Shown here: piece after piece, positions 40,690-50,735 of the stretch
Layout of the letters: every line of letters begins with the position of its first letter
How positions within the stretch are numbered: the stretch's first letter is position 1
Origin: Dendrolimus kikuchii
Taxonomy: Eukaryota; Arthropoda; Insecta; Lepidoptera; Lasiocampidae
DNA length: 64,000 nucleotides
Assembly (NCBI GenBank): GCA_019925095.2
Contig: CM034392.1
Span: 26,173,887 to 26,237,886, forward strand
Direction of reading: 5' to 3'
Translations under genes and position numbers: made by a program
Notes under the pieces: model-generated
Told to the model about the DNA's origin: nothing
Seen by the model: the letters and a program-made list of their open reading frames with translations, nothing else
Databases searched by the model: none

Positions 40690-41065
40690 CACAATCAAAA
40701 AATACTTCGTAATACCGAAGTAAGAAAGAGAGATGGTTTGAAAGAGAGTGTCGGGGTGAAGGTAAGGAAAGGAATACTCCGGTGTTTCGGGCATGTGTAA
40801 AGAATGACTAAACAGATATACAATGCAAAAGTGGATGGATGCAGAAGTCGTGGAAGGCCACGACACACCTTCCATGATCAAATTGATCGTATACTAGCAG
40901 AAAGTGATATCAGGAGCCTTAAGAACAGACGAGCGTGCATGACAAGAGCTATGAATGTCAAAGAAGCGAGTGAGGTGTGTAAGAACAAGCCTGAATGGCG
41001 GTCTGTTGTTCATGCCTACCCCGCAAGGGAACTGGCGTGAAGCTATGTATGTATGTATGTACAAT
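40690..41065 (+). pseudogene. Family F RTE-like LINE 3' end
   Basis: From AATACCGAAGTAAGAAAGAG through VKVRKGILRCFGHV (frame then shifts near GTGTAAAGAATG) to VVHAYPARELA-stop and the ATGT tail. Confidence 0.8.
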
Positions 41066-41340
41066 CAACTAGTTTCGTTTTATTCACAATTTTGTCCCTT
41101 GTGTAAAACTGCACTTTTGACTGTACGGCCATTTGTTATATAGTCCTCGAATGTTGTAATACAACCTTTAAGTACGTATCGTCATTATTATAACAATAAT
41201 AATATTCTTCTTTCCTCTTATTATGTCCTTGTCTTACTGAGTATGCACTGTTTGCTGCAACTCCATTAATTTTTCGAAAAGTCATTCTGTAATATAATTC
41301 TGTATAAAACTTATAAAAAAAAAAAAACTTCGTTTAAAAA

Positions 41341-42042
41341 AACCGACTTCAAAAACTAAAAAGTATAAAATAACTTATTTCTAAAGCTATTATTATTAAT
41401 ATATATTATCTAAAACATCCTCTTGTCATGCACATCAACGAGTGTGCATGACAAGAGTTATGAATGTCAAAGAGGCAAGTGAGGTTTGTAAGAATAAGCC
41501 TAAATGGCACTCTGTTGTTCGTGCCTACCCCGCAAGGGAACTGGCGTGAAGTTATGTATGTATGTATGTATCTAAAACATCTTAAAGGCGGTGCTTAGTA
41601 ATTTTCAAAAAAATATAGTAATTTTTATGTTTTACTTTGCACCGACTTCGAGATGTTTTAGATAATATATATTAATAATAATAAGCTTTAGAAATAAGTT
41701 ATTTTATACTTTTTAGTTTTTTAGTTTTTAAAGTCGGTTTTTTTTATTTTATTTGTTACTTTTTAGTGTCTAGTTATGTATGGGTAGAATTACGAAAGGT
41801 GCCGCGCTCCTTAAAAAATATAGGTCCCAAGAAACGGAAACAAAAAATGTTCGTAAAATGAAAACTACTGAGCCAAACTATATTAAATTTTTAGGGGACC
41901 AAATAGCAATTATTTCGCATCAAACTAAATAAGAATCACGTAAATCGGATCATAAATCTCGGAGTAATCGGTGAACATACATAAAAAAAAACAAAAAAAA
42001 ACCCGACGAAATGAGAACCTTCTCCTTTTTTTAAAGTCGGTT
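41341..42042. mobile_element. MITE with AACCGACTTC termini, nested structure
   Basis: The left end AACCGACTTCAAAAACTAAA has two right-end partners: AAGTCGGTT at 41731-41739 and AAGTCGGTT at 42034-42042. The left arm (41341-41419) pairs with 41651-41739 over about 80 bp. The smaller element (41341-41739) holds a family F insertion; the segment 41740-42042 may be a second, partly overlapping MITE. Noncoding. Confidence 0.72.
41420..41568 (+). mobile_element. Family F RTE-like LINE fragment with 13-bp target duplication and inverted 5' end
   Basis: TATCTAAAACATC flanks both ends (41407-41419 and 41569-41581). The first 14 bases, CTCTTGTCATGCAC, are the exact reverse complement of GTGCATGACAAGAG, which follows a few bases later at the normal start of the fragment. 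The 3' side encodes RVMNVKEASEVCKNK to ARELA-stop and the ATGT tail. Confidence 0.92.
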
Positions 42043-42904
42043 AAAAAGGAACTTGAGATATAAGTGGAATAAGAAATATAAAGAAAAACAATTTTTAGCT
42101 GAATGTGTGGGTTTAGTTTGTTGCCGCTTCTTCTCCTTAACAGCAATGACACATTGCGAAGCGGTGTACATAGAATATGAAGTAAAATTAAATTTTAATA
42201 TGTATGACCTTCAAAAAGTTTTCTCCAGTGGAACTTATTTTGAATTTGAATTTGAACTATGTATAATCTTAGAGTGGTAATGATGAGGGATAAGTAGTAT
42301 TGAGCTTAGGGTTGTGATAAAATTAAAGAGGATTTGAACAGTCTTGAGATTCTTAATAGACTGAGCAGAATCGGCGCGTATGTGTCAACCCTTTTATATA
42401 ATAATCGGCAGACAACACACAAATATTGTATATCCCCAAATTAAGCAAGTTAGCTACCCACATATGTCCCAAGGTCGAGGGCTGATGTAAACACATTTTC
42501 CAAAAAAAATAAAACTACCAATTGCTTTCAGGGTCTTAGATATGGATCAACCCGAAAAACCCCAATGGTCGACAAAAATGTATGAGGTGAGAAATTTTTA
42601 ATAACCTGCCAACATTTTTATAGAGTTATTTAGAGCGCGACTAACCACGTGATAAATCAGTCCGAACCCTAATTAAACGGAAGCCGCCAAAAGTGGCTGC
42701 ACTCAATCAAAATCGTGCCAGAAAAATAAAAAAAACCCTATCATCCCATGTTGCCAGTGTACAATTTGTTAATTCCACGAAAATATTATATTGGAAATAA
42801 TGAAAGGAGACGGGGACTTTCGGGCCCAAGAAATGTAATGAGTTGAGAAATCTTAAAAATAAGGTCATAGATAACATAAAGTATCGATTACCATAATCTA
42901 TATA
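42043..42904. other. No gene; short SINE scrap near 42400
   Basis: AATAATCGGCAGACAACACA with CCCCAAATTAAGCAAGTTAG (42400-42455) matches the 3' part of the SINE at 54850-55100 on the minus strand. The rest is unassigned. Confidence 0.4.
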
Positions 42905-43435
42905 CCAATACGTGAAGCAAACAGCAAAAACTTTGTACTCGTTTTAATGAACACGGACCGAGGAGTATGAAATTTCGCACACTTATAGTTTACTAGCTGC
43001 CCGGCAGACGTTGTTCTGCCCTGAAGAAATAAAATTTAGAACCCGATTCCAGCGCCACCTACCGGGTCCAAATGTAAGCTATCCTATCTTTCAAGTCGGA
43101 TCAAACTGTACACGGTGTGCAAATTTGATTAAAATCGGTCAAGTAGTTTAGCAGTCCATCGCGGACAAACAACGTGACACGTAATTTATATATATTAAGA
43201 TATAGAGAAGGAGTGTAGAATGCTAATATTTTTTTTAATTTAAAATACATTAAATCAATAAACAAAAAAACATTACACACACTACCATCTATTTGACACA
43301 CACAGGCATATATACACTTTTGTTTATTGTTAAAGTCAAATTAACAGTGTAGCCCTGGCAAAATCTGTGATTATAGAAGTATAGTCTTTGACATTAATTA
43401 TTATGGTCGAATTTCGACCACGGGCGACCACTAGT
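42905..43435 (+). repeat. Dispersed repeat family D with nested family K
   Basis: GTGAAGCAAACAGCAAAAAC opens D. AGCTGCCCGGCAGACGTTGT to TTATATATATTAAGATA (42993-43202) is a family K copy inserted after TATAGTTTA. D then resumes at TATAGAGAAGGAGTGTAGAA and ends GGGCGACCACTAG. Confidence 0.72.
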
Positions 43436-43654
43436 TACTATAAAAACACGTACACCACACGATTAATTCATTCAAAATATCAACATAATAAAAATAAATC
43501 TTAAAACCACTCTCATCTTTTAAGAATCTAGGCCCAAGAATGTTTGAAAGCGTGTCCGTCTCCTTTGTTTATGGATAATTATGCACGAAGAGAAGTTTTA
43601 GCTGATTTTATAAAAGAAGGTAAATTTATTTAAACTAGTGGTCGCCTATAGGTT

Positions 43655-43912
43655 GAAAGAGGCGACAAAACAACCCTCAGCCAGGTGGTAGGGTATTTGT
43701 CCGACTAGATGGCTACCACCCCTGCTCTAAATTATGTCGCCATAACAACCCTGAGTTGTGTTCCAGCATTAGTGACCAGGTTCCAGTTTCCCTTAAGAGA
43801 GCAGCAGCGCATTTGTAGCACATTTGGTTTTGCAAATGTCCATAGGCGATGGTAACCGCTTTCCATCAAGTGGGCCGTCTGGCTGTCTGCTGAACTCATG
43901 CAATAAAAAAAA
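43655..43912 (+). mobile_element. Family A retroposon inside a family D copy
   Basis: It starts at AGAGGCGACAAAACAACC, lacking the first 50 bases, and ends CTCATGCAATAAAAAAAAA. Family D pieces lie on both sides (CTAGTGGTCGCC at 43636 and GTCAAAGACTATACTTC at 43967). Confidence 0.85.
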
Positions 43913-44000
43913 ATCGACTATAATTAATTTTAATTATAAGTTTGAACATTATTAAGGTTCTGTTGTCAAAGACTATACTTCTATAATCACAGATTTCGCC

Positions 44001-44240
44001 ATGTCTTCACTAAACCCAGTAGATACGTTTCTCTTCCGTACCATGGGGATTTGGAATGAGCTCCCAGCCAAGGTTTTCCCACAACGCTACGATATTCAGT
44101 TTTTCAAAAAGCCTGTCATAAAATTTCTTCAAGGCCGGCAGTGCGTTGGTAACATCTCTGGTGTTGCAAACGTCCATAGGCGACGGTGACCGCTTTCCAT
44201 CAGGTGGGCCGTCAGCCTGTCTGCTGTACTCCAACCGTAA
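44001..44240 (+). pseudogene. Jockey-like LINE, C-terminal remnant
   Basis: The frame reads SSLNPVDTFLFRTMGIWNEL, then PAKVFPQRYDIQFFKKPVIK and FLQGRQCVGN, and ends ISGVANVHRRR-stop. RTxxxWNELPxxVFPxRYD followed by FKK is a well-known C-terminal signature of Jockey-type reverse transcriptases. The 3' sequence after the stop (CCGCTTTCCATCAGGTGGGC and CTGTCTGCTG) is also the 3' end of family A, linking the two. Truncated at the 5' side; no catalytic RT motifs left. Confidence 0.78.
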
Positions 44241-44247
44241 AAAAAAT

Positions 44248-44310
44248 ATGGCGTTGGAATCGGGTTCAGATTTTTAAATCTTCAGGGCAGGACAACGTCT
44301 GCTGAGATCG
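44248..44310 (-). repeat. Family K fragment
   Basis: GGAATCGGGTTCAGA then CTTCAGGGCAGGACAACGTC, the reverse of the K start. Confidence 0.6.
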
Positions 44311-44321
44311 TTAATTAATTA

Positions 44322-44450
44322 CATACATAACTTCACGCCAGTTCCCTTGCGGGGTAGGCACGAACTACAGAGCGCCATTCAGGCTTATTCTTACACACCT
44401 CACTTGCTTCTTTGACATTCATAACTCTTGTCATGCACGCTCGTCTGTTC
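44322..44450 (-). mobile_element. Family F RTE-like LINE fragment with target duplication
   Basis: TTAATTAATTA flanks both ends (44311-44321 and 44451-44461). Encodes only the last 40 codons. Confidence 0.82.
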
Positions 44451-44461
44451 TTAATTAATTA

Positions 44462-44794
44462 ATAAAATTAAATGTCATTACAGTGGTCTACCCTGACAGG
44501 CTCATAAAAGCAAAAGTTCTCATGCTAATTCGGTACCCTAGCAACACTACCAAATGCCATGGCGCCATTCAAAACCTTTTCATCTTTTTGAAAAATGTAT
44601 ATCTAAAAAATACAAAAGCAGTCGAAAGGACCGGAAAGGAACGACGCGGCCATCAATCAGGCGTTGATTGAATTATTATGATTTATTTTTGACATCCCAA
44701 TTAATCGCTATGCGTTGTTGTTAATTAATATTAAGATGGATTTAACACGCCCTCATTTTAACAGTTTTTCAATAATAAATAATTGTTTTGTTGT
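44462..44794. other. No gene recognised
   Basis: A 62-codon ORF is probably chance. Nothing else seen. Confidence 0.3.
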
Positions 44795-45082
44795 GAGAGC
44801 AAGAGAGTGTCGGGGTGAAGATAAGAAAAGGCTAAACAAATGACTAAACACATATACAATGCAAAAGTGGATGGATGCAGAAGTCGTGGAAGGCCACGAC
44901 ACACCTTCCATGATCGAATTGATCGTGCACTAGCAGAAGGTGATGTCAGGAGCCTTAAGAACAGACGAGCGTGCATGACAAGAGTTATGAATGTCAAAGA
45001 AGCAAGTGAGGTGTGTAAGAATAAGCCTGAATGGCGCTCTGTTGTTCGTGCCTACCCCGCAAGGGAACTGGCGTGAAGTTAT
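44795..45082 (+). pseudogene. Family F RTE-like LINE 3' end
   Basis: MTKHIYNAKVDGCRSRGRPR to VVRAYPARELA-stop is intact. The ATGT tail is nearly absent (GAAGTTATTAG), unlike other copies. Confidence 0.8.
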
Positions 45083-45224
45083 TAGAAAGTGAAGTATTTA
45101 GAAATACCTACATCATCTTGGTTAGCACTCTGCGGCTACATGATATCCAGGATCTCAAAAGCTTGTATTTAAAAAAGCTTATTATTGTTACTTTAATAAA
45201 AATAATTTAGCCTTCGTTTGGGCC

Positions 45225-45345
45225 CCCCAACACATTTTGCTACAGGGCCCCACTGTTCTATGGGTACGGTGCTCAGAAGCCTGGTTACGTTTCTTCACTG
45301 GATCACCGTACTGGTCCGTTGTCAGAGGTATTTGTCGGATATGGA
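45225..45345 (-). pseudogene. Family W fragment, degraded
   Basis: GGTGCTCAGAAGCCTGGTTA to CGTACTGGTCCGTTGTCAGA resembles 5400-5480. The frame is poor. Confidence 0.45.
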
Positions 45346-45477
45346 CATATTTTAAACAATTCTTAAACCTCAAAAGTATAATAATCGTTTGGAAACAGTA
45401 TAAGTACATAGTAATATATAATAAGCAATAGAGAGTAAATGTTGTAAATATAAAAATTGTAAATTAGTAGTATAAAG

Positions 45478-45660
45478 TATGATCAAATTGATCGTGTACT
45501 AGCAGAGGGTGATGTCAGGAGCCTTAAGAACAGACGAGCGTGCATGACAAGAGCTATGAATGTCAAAGAAGCGAGTGAGGTGTGTAAGAATAAGCCTGAA
45601 TGGCGCTCTGTTGTTCGTGCCTACCCCGCAAGGGAACTGGCGTGAAGTTATGTATGTATG
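45478..45660 (+). pseudogene. Family F RTE-like LINE 3' end
   Basis: From ATGATCAAATTGATCGTGTA to the ATGTATGT tail; encodes DQIDRVLAEGDVRSL and the rest of the C-terminus. Confidence 0.8.
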
Positions 45661-45754
45661 TTTTGTTGTTAAAGTTTCGTAGCCATTTCAGCAAAAAGAG
45701 AACTACTGTGTTTTCGTTGTGATCGTCCATTCATCAATATTTGTATGACAGAAT

Positions 45755-46100
45755 CATTTTAAATCCTGACCTACGGGGCCGGACATGGACACTGACGGCA
45801 GGATTGGTCCACCAGTTCCAAGTCGCTCAACGGGCTATGGAGCGAGCTATGTTGGGTGTTTCTCTTAAGGCTAAATTAGAAATGAGGATATCCGTAAGAG
45901 AACTAAAGTAACCCCCCACATATCTCGCAAAATTAGCAAGTTGAAGTGACAGTGGGACGTGACCGGCTGGCCGCCGACCTTTGCAAGGTCGTCGGTAGGC
46001 GCAGGAAGAGGAAATCAGAGGACAGGGATGAGTGGCGCCGACTTTCGAGGAGGCCTACACCCAGCAGTGGACTACGAATGGCTGACGACGACGAGGAATC
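45755..46100 (+). pseudogene. RTE-like LINE of another lineage, C-terminal remnant
   Basis: The frame shows TYGAETWTLTAGLVHQFQVA, then QRAMERAMLGVSLK, a signature of RTE-type RT C-termini in insects, and later LHPAVDYEWLTTT. Frameshifts and a stop after SVRELK break it. The order YGAETW then QRAMERxMLG is from memory of the family. Confidence 0.7.
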
Positions 46101-46499
46101 ATTTTTAGATCTACATTGATTAAAGGTAGGAAAGAATAGTCTATATGGTGCTACACAACGCTGCAGTAAACTCGGGAAAGAATTAAAAATTAGTGATGGC
46201 GGCCTTCTGTGTCTCCCTCGATATTTTAATCTGTGACTTAGAAACTGCACATAAAAATTGAAGTTATGTAAGGTAAACTTCAAAAATATTTTCAACGAAA
46301 ATCGGTTAAAAAATATCCATTGAGTATGTTTTGAGATATGGGGTGTTTTCCATAAATGCTTATTTTATTTATATTTGTATCAAAAATAATGAAAACAGAG
46401 AAAAAATATTATCACCCGTCCAGAACTCTTCATTGTCTACGGACTACTATGCACCTACCCAGTCTATTTGTAATTAAAACTGCTCAGCAAAACAGTAAT
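46101..46499. other. No gene recognised
   Basis: The 120-codon minus ORF over 45933-46295 is mostly the antisense of the LINE remnant. Nothing else. Confidence 0.3.
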
Positions 46500-46815
46500 T
46501 CAAGTTACCACCAAAAATTAATTTGGTTAATAAATTGTTTAATTAATAATGGTTTAATTAATTAATTGATTTAATTAATTAATTTGTTTAATTAATTAAT
46601 TGTTTTAATTAATTAATTTGTTTATATATTAATTTTAATTAATTAGTTTGTTTAATTAATCATTTTTAATTAATTAATTTGTTTAATTAATCATTTTTAA
46701 TTAATTAATTTGTTTAATTAATCATTTTTAATTAATTAATTTGTTTAATTAATTGATTTAATTAAATTTTGTTTAATTAATTAATGAAATTAATTACTTC
46801 TTTTAATTATTTCAT
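46500..46815. repeat. TTAATTAA-rich minisatellite, about 31-bp period
   Basis: Blocks of TTAATTAATTAATTTG alternate with TTTAATTAATCATTTT. Between about 46640 and 46760 the period is about 31 bp for four units. Over 85% AT by eye. Confidence 0.88.
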
Positions 46816-46841
46816 TATAAAGACAGGTATAAAATTCCAAA

Positions 46842-47000
46842 ATAAGCTTGTGTTATGAGTACAACGGAACATTCTAAGGCCGGTTCCGGATACCCAGTCC
46901 GATCAGACCATAGTAAATAACAGAAAGTTCCTTTAAGAAATTTACTATACCTAAAATCGAACCTAGGACCTCTACATTTCAGTGAGCACGGCCGGCTAAA
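46842..47000 (-). mobile_element. tRNA-derived SINE (family B2), diverged
   Basis: The minus strand has GCTAAGC, AGAGGTCCTAGGTTCGATTT (B-box-like) and a body that ends CATAACACAAGCTTATTTTG. Relatives are at 47365 and 54850. Confidence 0.65.
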
Positions 47001-47364
47001 GCTTAGCCCAAACCGCGCAGACCGTTCGAAATTTAATTTACACAAAAATACAAGTACCTCAATTGACTTGACAAAACATCCCCGTTGTCTCATATACCGC
47101 AATAATCTCGCCGTCGTCTGCGTAACACCACCCTCCTGCCAAGACGTTGCCCCCAGAGTATAATTGTTAATTAGTATTCCGGACGCTGGACTACGGCCTA
47201 CGTGCCACCCACTTGTGGGCACTGGGATGCTGCATCAGCGGACGCCTAGTCTCCTGCTCACATTATCGCGAACGTTATAGGTATTGCTTCGATATGTTCT
47301 AGAAAGTTATTGATAGATAGATGATGAAGTATTTAGAAAGGGCTTGAGTGAAACGTTTCGCTGT
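47001..47364. other. No gene recognised
   Basis: The GC-richer region 47100-47280 carries a 135-codon minus ORF that overlaps the SINE; probably chance. Confidence 0.3.
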
Positions 47365-47545
47365 GCATAAAATAATCGGCAGACAAACACACATATTGTA
47401 AATCACCAAATTAAGCAAGTTACGCTTGTGTTATGGGTAATATACAACGGACTACTCTGGGGCCGATCCCAAACACCCAGACCATAGTAAATAACGGAGA
47501 AAATTTGTTTCCGAAATTTACCATGCTAGGAATTGAACCTTAAGA
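47365..47545 (-). mobile_element. tRNA-derived SINE (family B2), 5' part lost
   Basis: AATAATCGGCAGACAAACAC, CAAGTTACGCTTGTGTTATG, GGGGCCGATCCCAAACACCC and ACCATAGTAAATAACGGAG match 54920-55090 in reverse. Confidence 0.75.
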
Positions 47546-47700
47546 CTTGGCCGCGCCACAGAGACTGTCAATGGGTGGGTCATAAGGTTCAATAGTTGAG
47601 GTGAGGTTGATGATGAAAATCAGCGCTATCCTGGAGGAAACTCCAGCATATATAAGTATATGCTGAGTGCCAACCTCATTTGTTTAGATATGCACCGTAC

Positions 47701-47765
47701 TAAGTAACTAACTAAGTAACTAACTAAGCAACTAACTAAGCAACTAACTAAGTAACTAACTAAGT
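47701..47765. repeat. TAACTAACTAAG dodecamer microsatellite
   Basis: About five units, two with GCAACTAACTAA variants. Confidence 0.9.
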
Positions 47766-47924
47766 GAAATGTATTGTTGCTTTTCTGGATGCTCTTAACA
47801 ACTTCAAAGAAAAATAAGAATAAGTTAAATGATGTAAAATTCTAATACTTTCCCACGAATAGTGCTCACTTGCCTTGGTTATGTGAAATACGACAAAAGT
47901 GGATAAATGCAGTGAAAAATCTTA

Positions 47925-48233
47925 TCTGTGCAGGAACGTAGAAAGAATACAATTTACTGCGGCCGAGCGGCCTGTCGTAAGAGGCGACTTAACAACCCAC
48001 AGCCAGGTGCTAGGGCATTTGCTCGACTGGATGGCTACCACCCCTGGTCTAAAGTATGTCGCCACAACAACCTTGAGTTGTGTTCCGGCATTAGTGACCA
48101 GGTTCCAGTTTCCCTTAAGAGAGCAGCAGCGCATTTGTAGCAACTTTGCTGTTGCAAATGTCCATAGGCGATGGTAACCGCCTTCCATCAAGTGGGCCGT
48201 CTGCCTGTCTGCTGATCTCCTGCCATAAAAAAA
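47925..48233 (+). mobile_element. Family A SINE-like retroposon, full length
   Basis: Starts TATCTGTGCAGGAACGTAGA and ends GATCTCCTGCCATAAAAAAA. Confidence 0.88.
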
Positions 48234-48661
48234 GTCTATAATCAAAGACAATCGTATTTAAGGAGTAGACACACACATTTATCATGACTAGTTTATTGCC
48301 TTCTAAAAAATCAATTATCCTCGTTAAATCGTAATGTTTTGCACTTTTATAAAAAGCACAATGAAACAATAAACTGTAAAATAACACAAAAAACGGGCAA
48401 CACATAACTAAATAAGGGCGTCTGCAAACCGGCTACCGGTGCGCACGATCTCCTAAATATTCGCGATCGAGTCACAGGCTTCGATTCATGCTAGATGCAT
48501 GCTGTAGATAGCCAATTTGCTGTCTGTAGGCAGCGGCTGGCGTTCGCCGATCCAAAGGCGCAGATATGGTAATCGACGAGGAACTAAAGTCGCTCAGTTA
48601 GTGTTACCAACACAACGCGCAATGTATTAACGTTTAGACATTTATCCGTTAAAAAAGAAAG
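48234..48661. other. No gene recognised
   Basis: A GC-richer stretch lies at 48420-48560 (GCAAACCGGCTACCGGTGCG). No ORF of note. Confidence 0.3.
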
Positions 48662-49126
48662 CATAATAAAACTACGCTTTAACAGTTTTAAGCGCGGTAA
48701 TTTGTTTGATTTTTATTATTCCAACGTTTTGGCCACTAAAAAGTGGCAGTGATCACGGAAGACAAAGATGTTAAGTGTGTATGAGTATTGTAAAAGTTTT
48801 ATTTTGTCTACCGTCAACTTGTTCAATTTAATTTTGTTTATGGTTATTATTTACCTTATGGGAGCCTAATCTAATTTACCTGATGTGATAATTTACCGCC
48901 AACGCTTCGCAACATGTTATAGCTTAAAGAGAAGAAGCGGCGCAAGAAACTCTTCAGAAAACATACCTAGCTCTAATATTTTATATAATATTAAAATGGT
49001 TGGAAGGAAAAATAGGTCACTGAAAAGTGGCTGAAACGTCGGAATAATAAAAATCAAATAAATTACCGCGCTTAAAACCGTCAAAACGTAGTTTTATTAT
49101 GTATACAAGTCGCGAAAACTTAAGAA
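48662..49126. mobile_element. MITE family E, complete inner repeats
   Basis: The left arm starts CATAATAAAACTACGCTTTA and the right arm, reverse complement, CATAATAAAACTACGTTTTG. They pair for about 76 bp, to GGCCACT and AGTGGC. On the right the repeat continues with TATACAAGTCGCGAAAACTT, which is missing on the left of this copy but present on the left at 37628. Noncoding, about 440-465 bp. Confidence 0.85.
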
Positions 49127-49189
49127 AATATTATAAACATAGGAAACGTTTAATTGTAATGAAATAATTTCTAAACAATATAAAGGCTA

Positions 49190-49975
49190 GGCCGGCCATG
49201 TTCTACGGGTCCGAATGCTGGGCCACGAAAGTGATAGCCTCCACTCAGCTGACCGCAGAGGTACAGGATGAGGCCTCCTGGTGCATGCTCTTCGCAGATG
49301 GTGAATGAAGATGGAGTAGCACTTCAAAACAAACTAGACAGGTGGAGGTAAGCGCTAGAGGGCGTTGGATTAAAAATCAGCAGAACCAAAACCGAATACC
49401 TGTTTTATGATTTGAGCGGGACCTCTAGTGCTGTGCCTCTTAAACTACAATCAGTCACACTACCATGTAACCCTGAATTCAGATACCTTGGTTCACTACT
49501 GCAGAGTAATTGTGATATAGAGAGGGATTTAAGGAGCAGAATAAATGTAGCATGGCAGAAGTGGAGACAGGTAACCGGTGTGACGTGCGACAAACTAATG
49601 CCACTGAAACTAAAAGGTCAAATATATAAATCTGTCATACGACCAGTCATGCTATACGGGTCGGAATGTTGAGCCACTAAGGTGATAAGCTACAAACGAC
49701 TCCACTCAACTGAGGTGAGAATGTCGCGATGGATTTGTGGTGTTATAAGAAGGGATAAGGTGAGAAATGAGTACATAAGGGGATCTTTGAAAGTTGCACC
49801 CGTTGCTGAAAAATTGAGAGGAAGAAGACTGAGGTGGTATAGGCATGTAATGAGGAGGGATAAAAGTTACGTGACTAAAAGAATGTTAAACTGCAAGATT
49901 GATGGGTACAAATATAAAGGTAGACCAAAAAAAGACATGGGTGGATTGTGTGAAGAGATGATATGATGATTTGTG
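49190..49975 (+). pseudogene. RTE-like LINE reverse transcriptase, C-terminal half, broken
   Basis: The order is a decayed RT catalytic region (SWCMLFADGE, where FADD is expected), then LEGVGLKISRTKTEYL, FRYLGSLLQSNCDIERDLRS, WRQVTGVTCDKLMPLKLKG, YKSVIRPVMLYGSEC, a TGA in place of the expected tryptophan codon at 49670-49672, then the same frame continues HSTEVRMSRWICGVIRRDKV, KLRGRRLRWYRHVMRRD and KGRPKKDMGGLC. A second short FYGSECWATKVIAS copy lies at 49200, out of order, indicating a rearrangement. It lacks the endonuclease and most of the RT. It ends near a TTATTC repeat, where a family A copy begins. Confidence 0.82.
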
Positions 49976-50004
49976 GTGTGACAATTATCTTATTCTTATT
50001 CTTA

Positions 50005-50315
50005 TCCGTGCAGGAACAGCGAAAGAATACAATTTCCTGCGGCCGGGCGGCCTGTCGTAAGAGGTGACAAAACAACCCACAGCCAGGTGGTAGGGCATTT
50101 GCCCGACTGGATGGCTACCACCCCTGGTCTAGAGTATGTCGCCATGACAACCTTGAGTTGTGTTCCGGCATTAGTGACCAGGTTCCAGTCTCCCTTAAGA
50201 GAGCAGCAGCGCATTTGTAGCAACTTTGCTGTTGCAAATGTCCATAGGCGATGGTAACCGCTTTTCATCAAGTGGGCCGTCTGCCTGTCTGCTGAATTCA
50301 TGCAATAAAAAAAAA
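50005..50315 (+). mobile_element. Family A SINE-like retroposon, full length
   Basis: TTATCCGTGCAGGAACAGCG to GAATTCATGCAATAAAAAAA. It abuts the tail of the LINE remnant. Confidence 0.88.
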
Positions 50316-50464
50316 GACAAAGGACGTATGTCAGGGTAGAAGAGTATGACATTCATTGTATATAATTGTGAAGGGTGATACCCGATCTATTGGCTTGTAA
50401 GTGTTCCACCACAATTGAAACTTTTATGAGAAAATAATTACATTATTCTGGGACTTCCAGTGGA

Positions 50465-50509
50465 GACTTCCACAGGCAAACAGCTATAGGCTGTTTGCCT
50501 GCGGAAGTC
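50465..50509. repeat. 20-bp inverted repeat, 5-nt loop
   Basis: GACTTCCACAGGCAAACAGC (50465-50484) pairs with 50490-50509 with one mismatch. Confidence 0.88.
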
Positions 50510-50539
50510 CCTCGCCTTGAAAATCAGACAAGTTACATC

Positions 50540-50735
50540 CGTTTCTACATTCAAACACTTGATCACTGACCATTATTTGTCCATTACGACGTCGTTCCTA
50601 TATTTTACTATTCATTCACTTGCCCTACCATCGGTTAAATTATGACATTAGATGTATGGAGCTTATGTCAAATTTTAAACGATAGTAAGGCAAATGAACG
50701 GTCGTTAAGATATAGAAACCCGCCATAAGTGAAAT
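50540..50735. mobile_element. Small MITE-like imperfect foldback
   Basis: TTCACTTGCCCTACCATCGG at about 50624 pairs with CGATAGTAAGGCAAATGAAC at about 50681, and ATTATGACAT with ATGTCAAAT, around a loop of about 15 nt. Outer arms (ACGACGTCGTTCCTATATTT) pair loosely with TAAGATATAG. Confidence 0.5.

Noticed and set aside
45933..46295. 120-codon minus-strand ORF
   Set aside because: It is largely the antisense of an RTE-like LINE remnant.
7723..48140. Recurrent 60-110 codon ORFs such as MQERRKNTISCGRAACRKRR in many places, on both strands
   Set aside because: They are translations of family A copies. Every frame that happens to be open in the consensus recurs in each copy. Starts and ends differ with indels, and there is no sign of selection on the protein.
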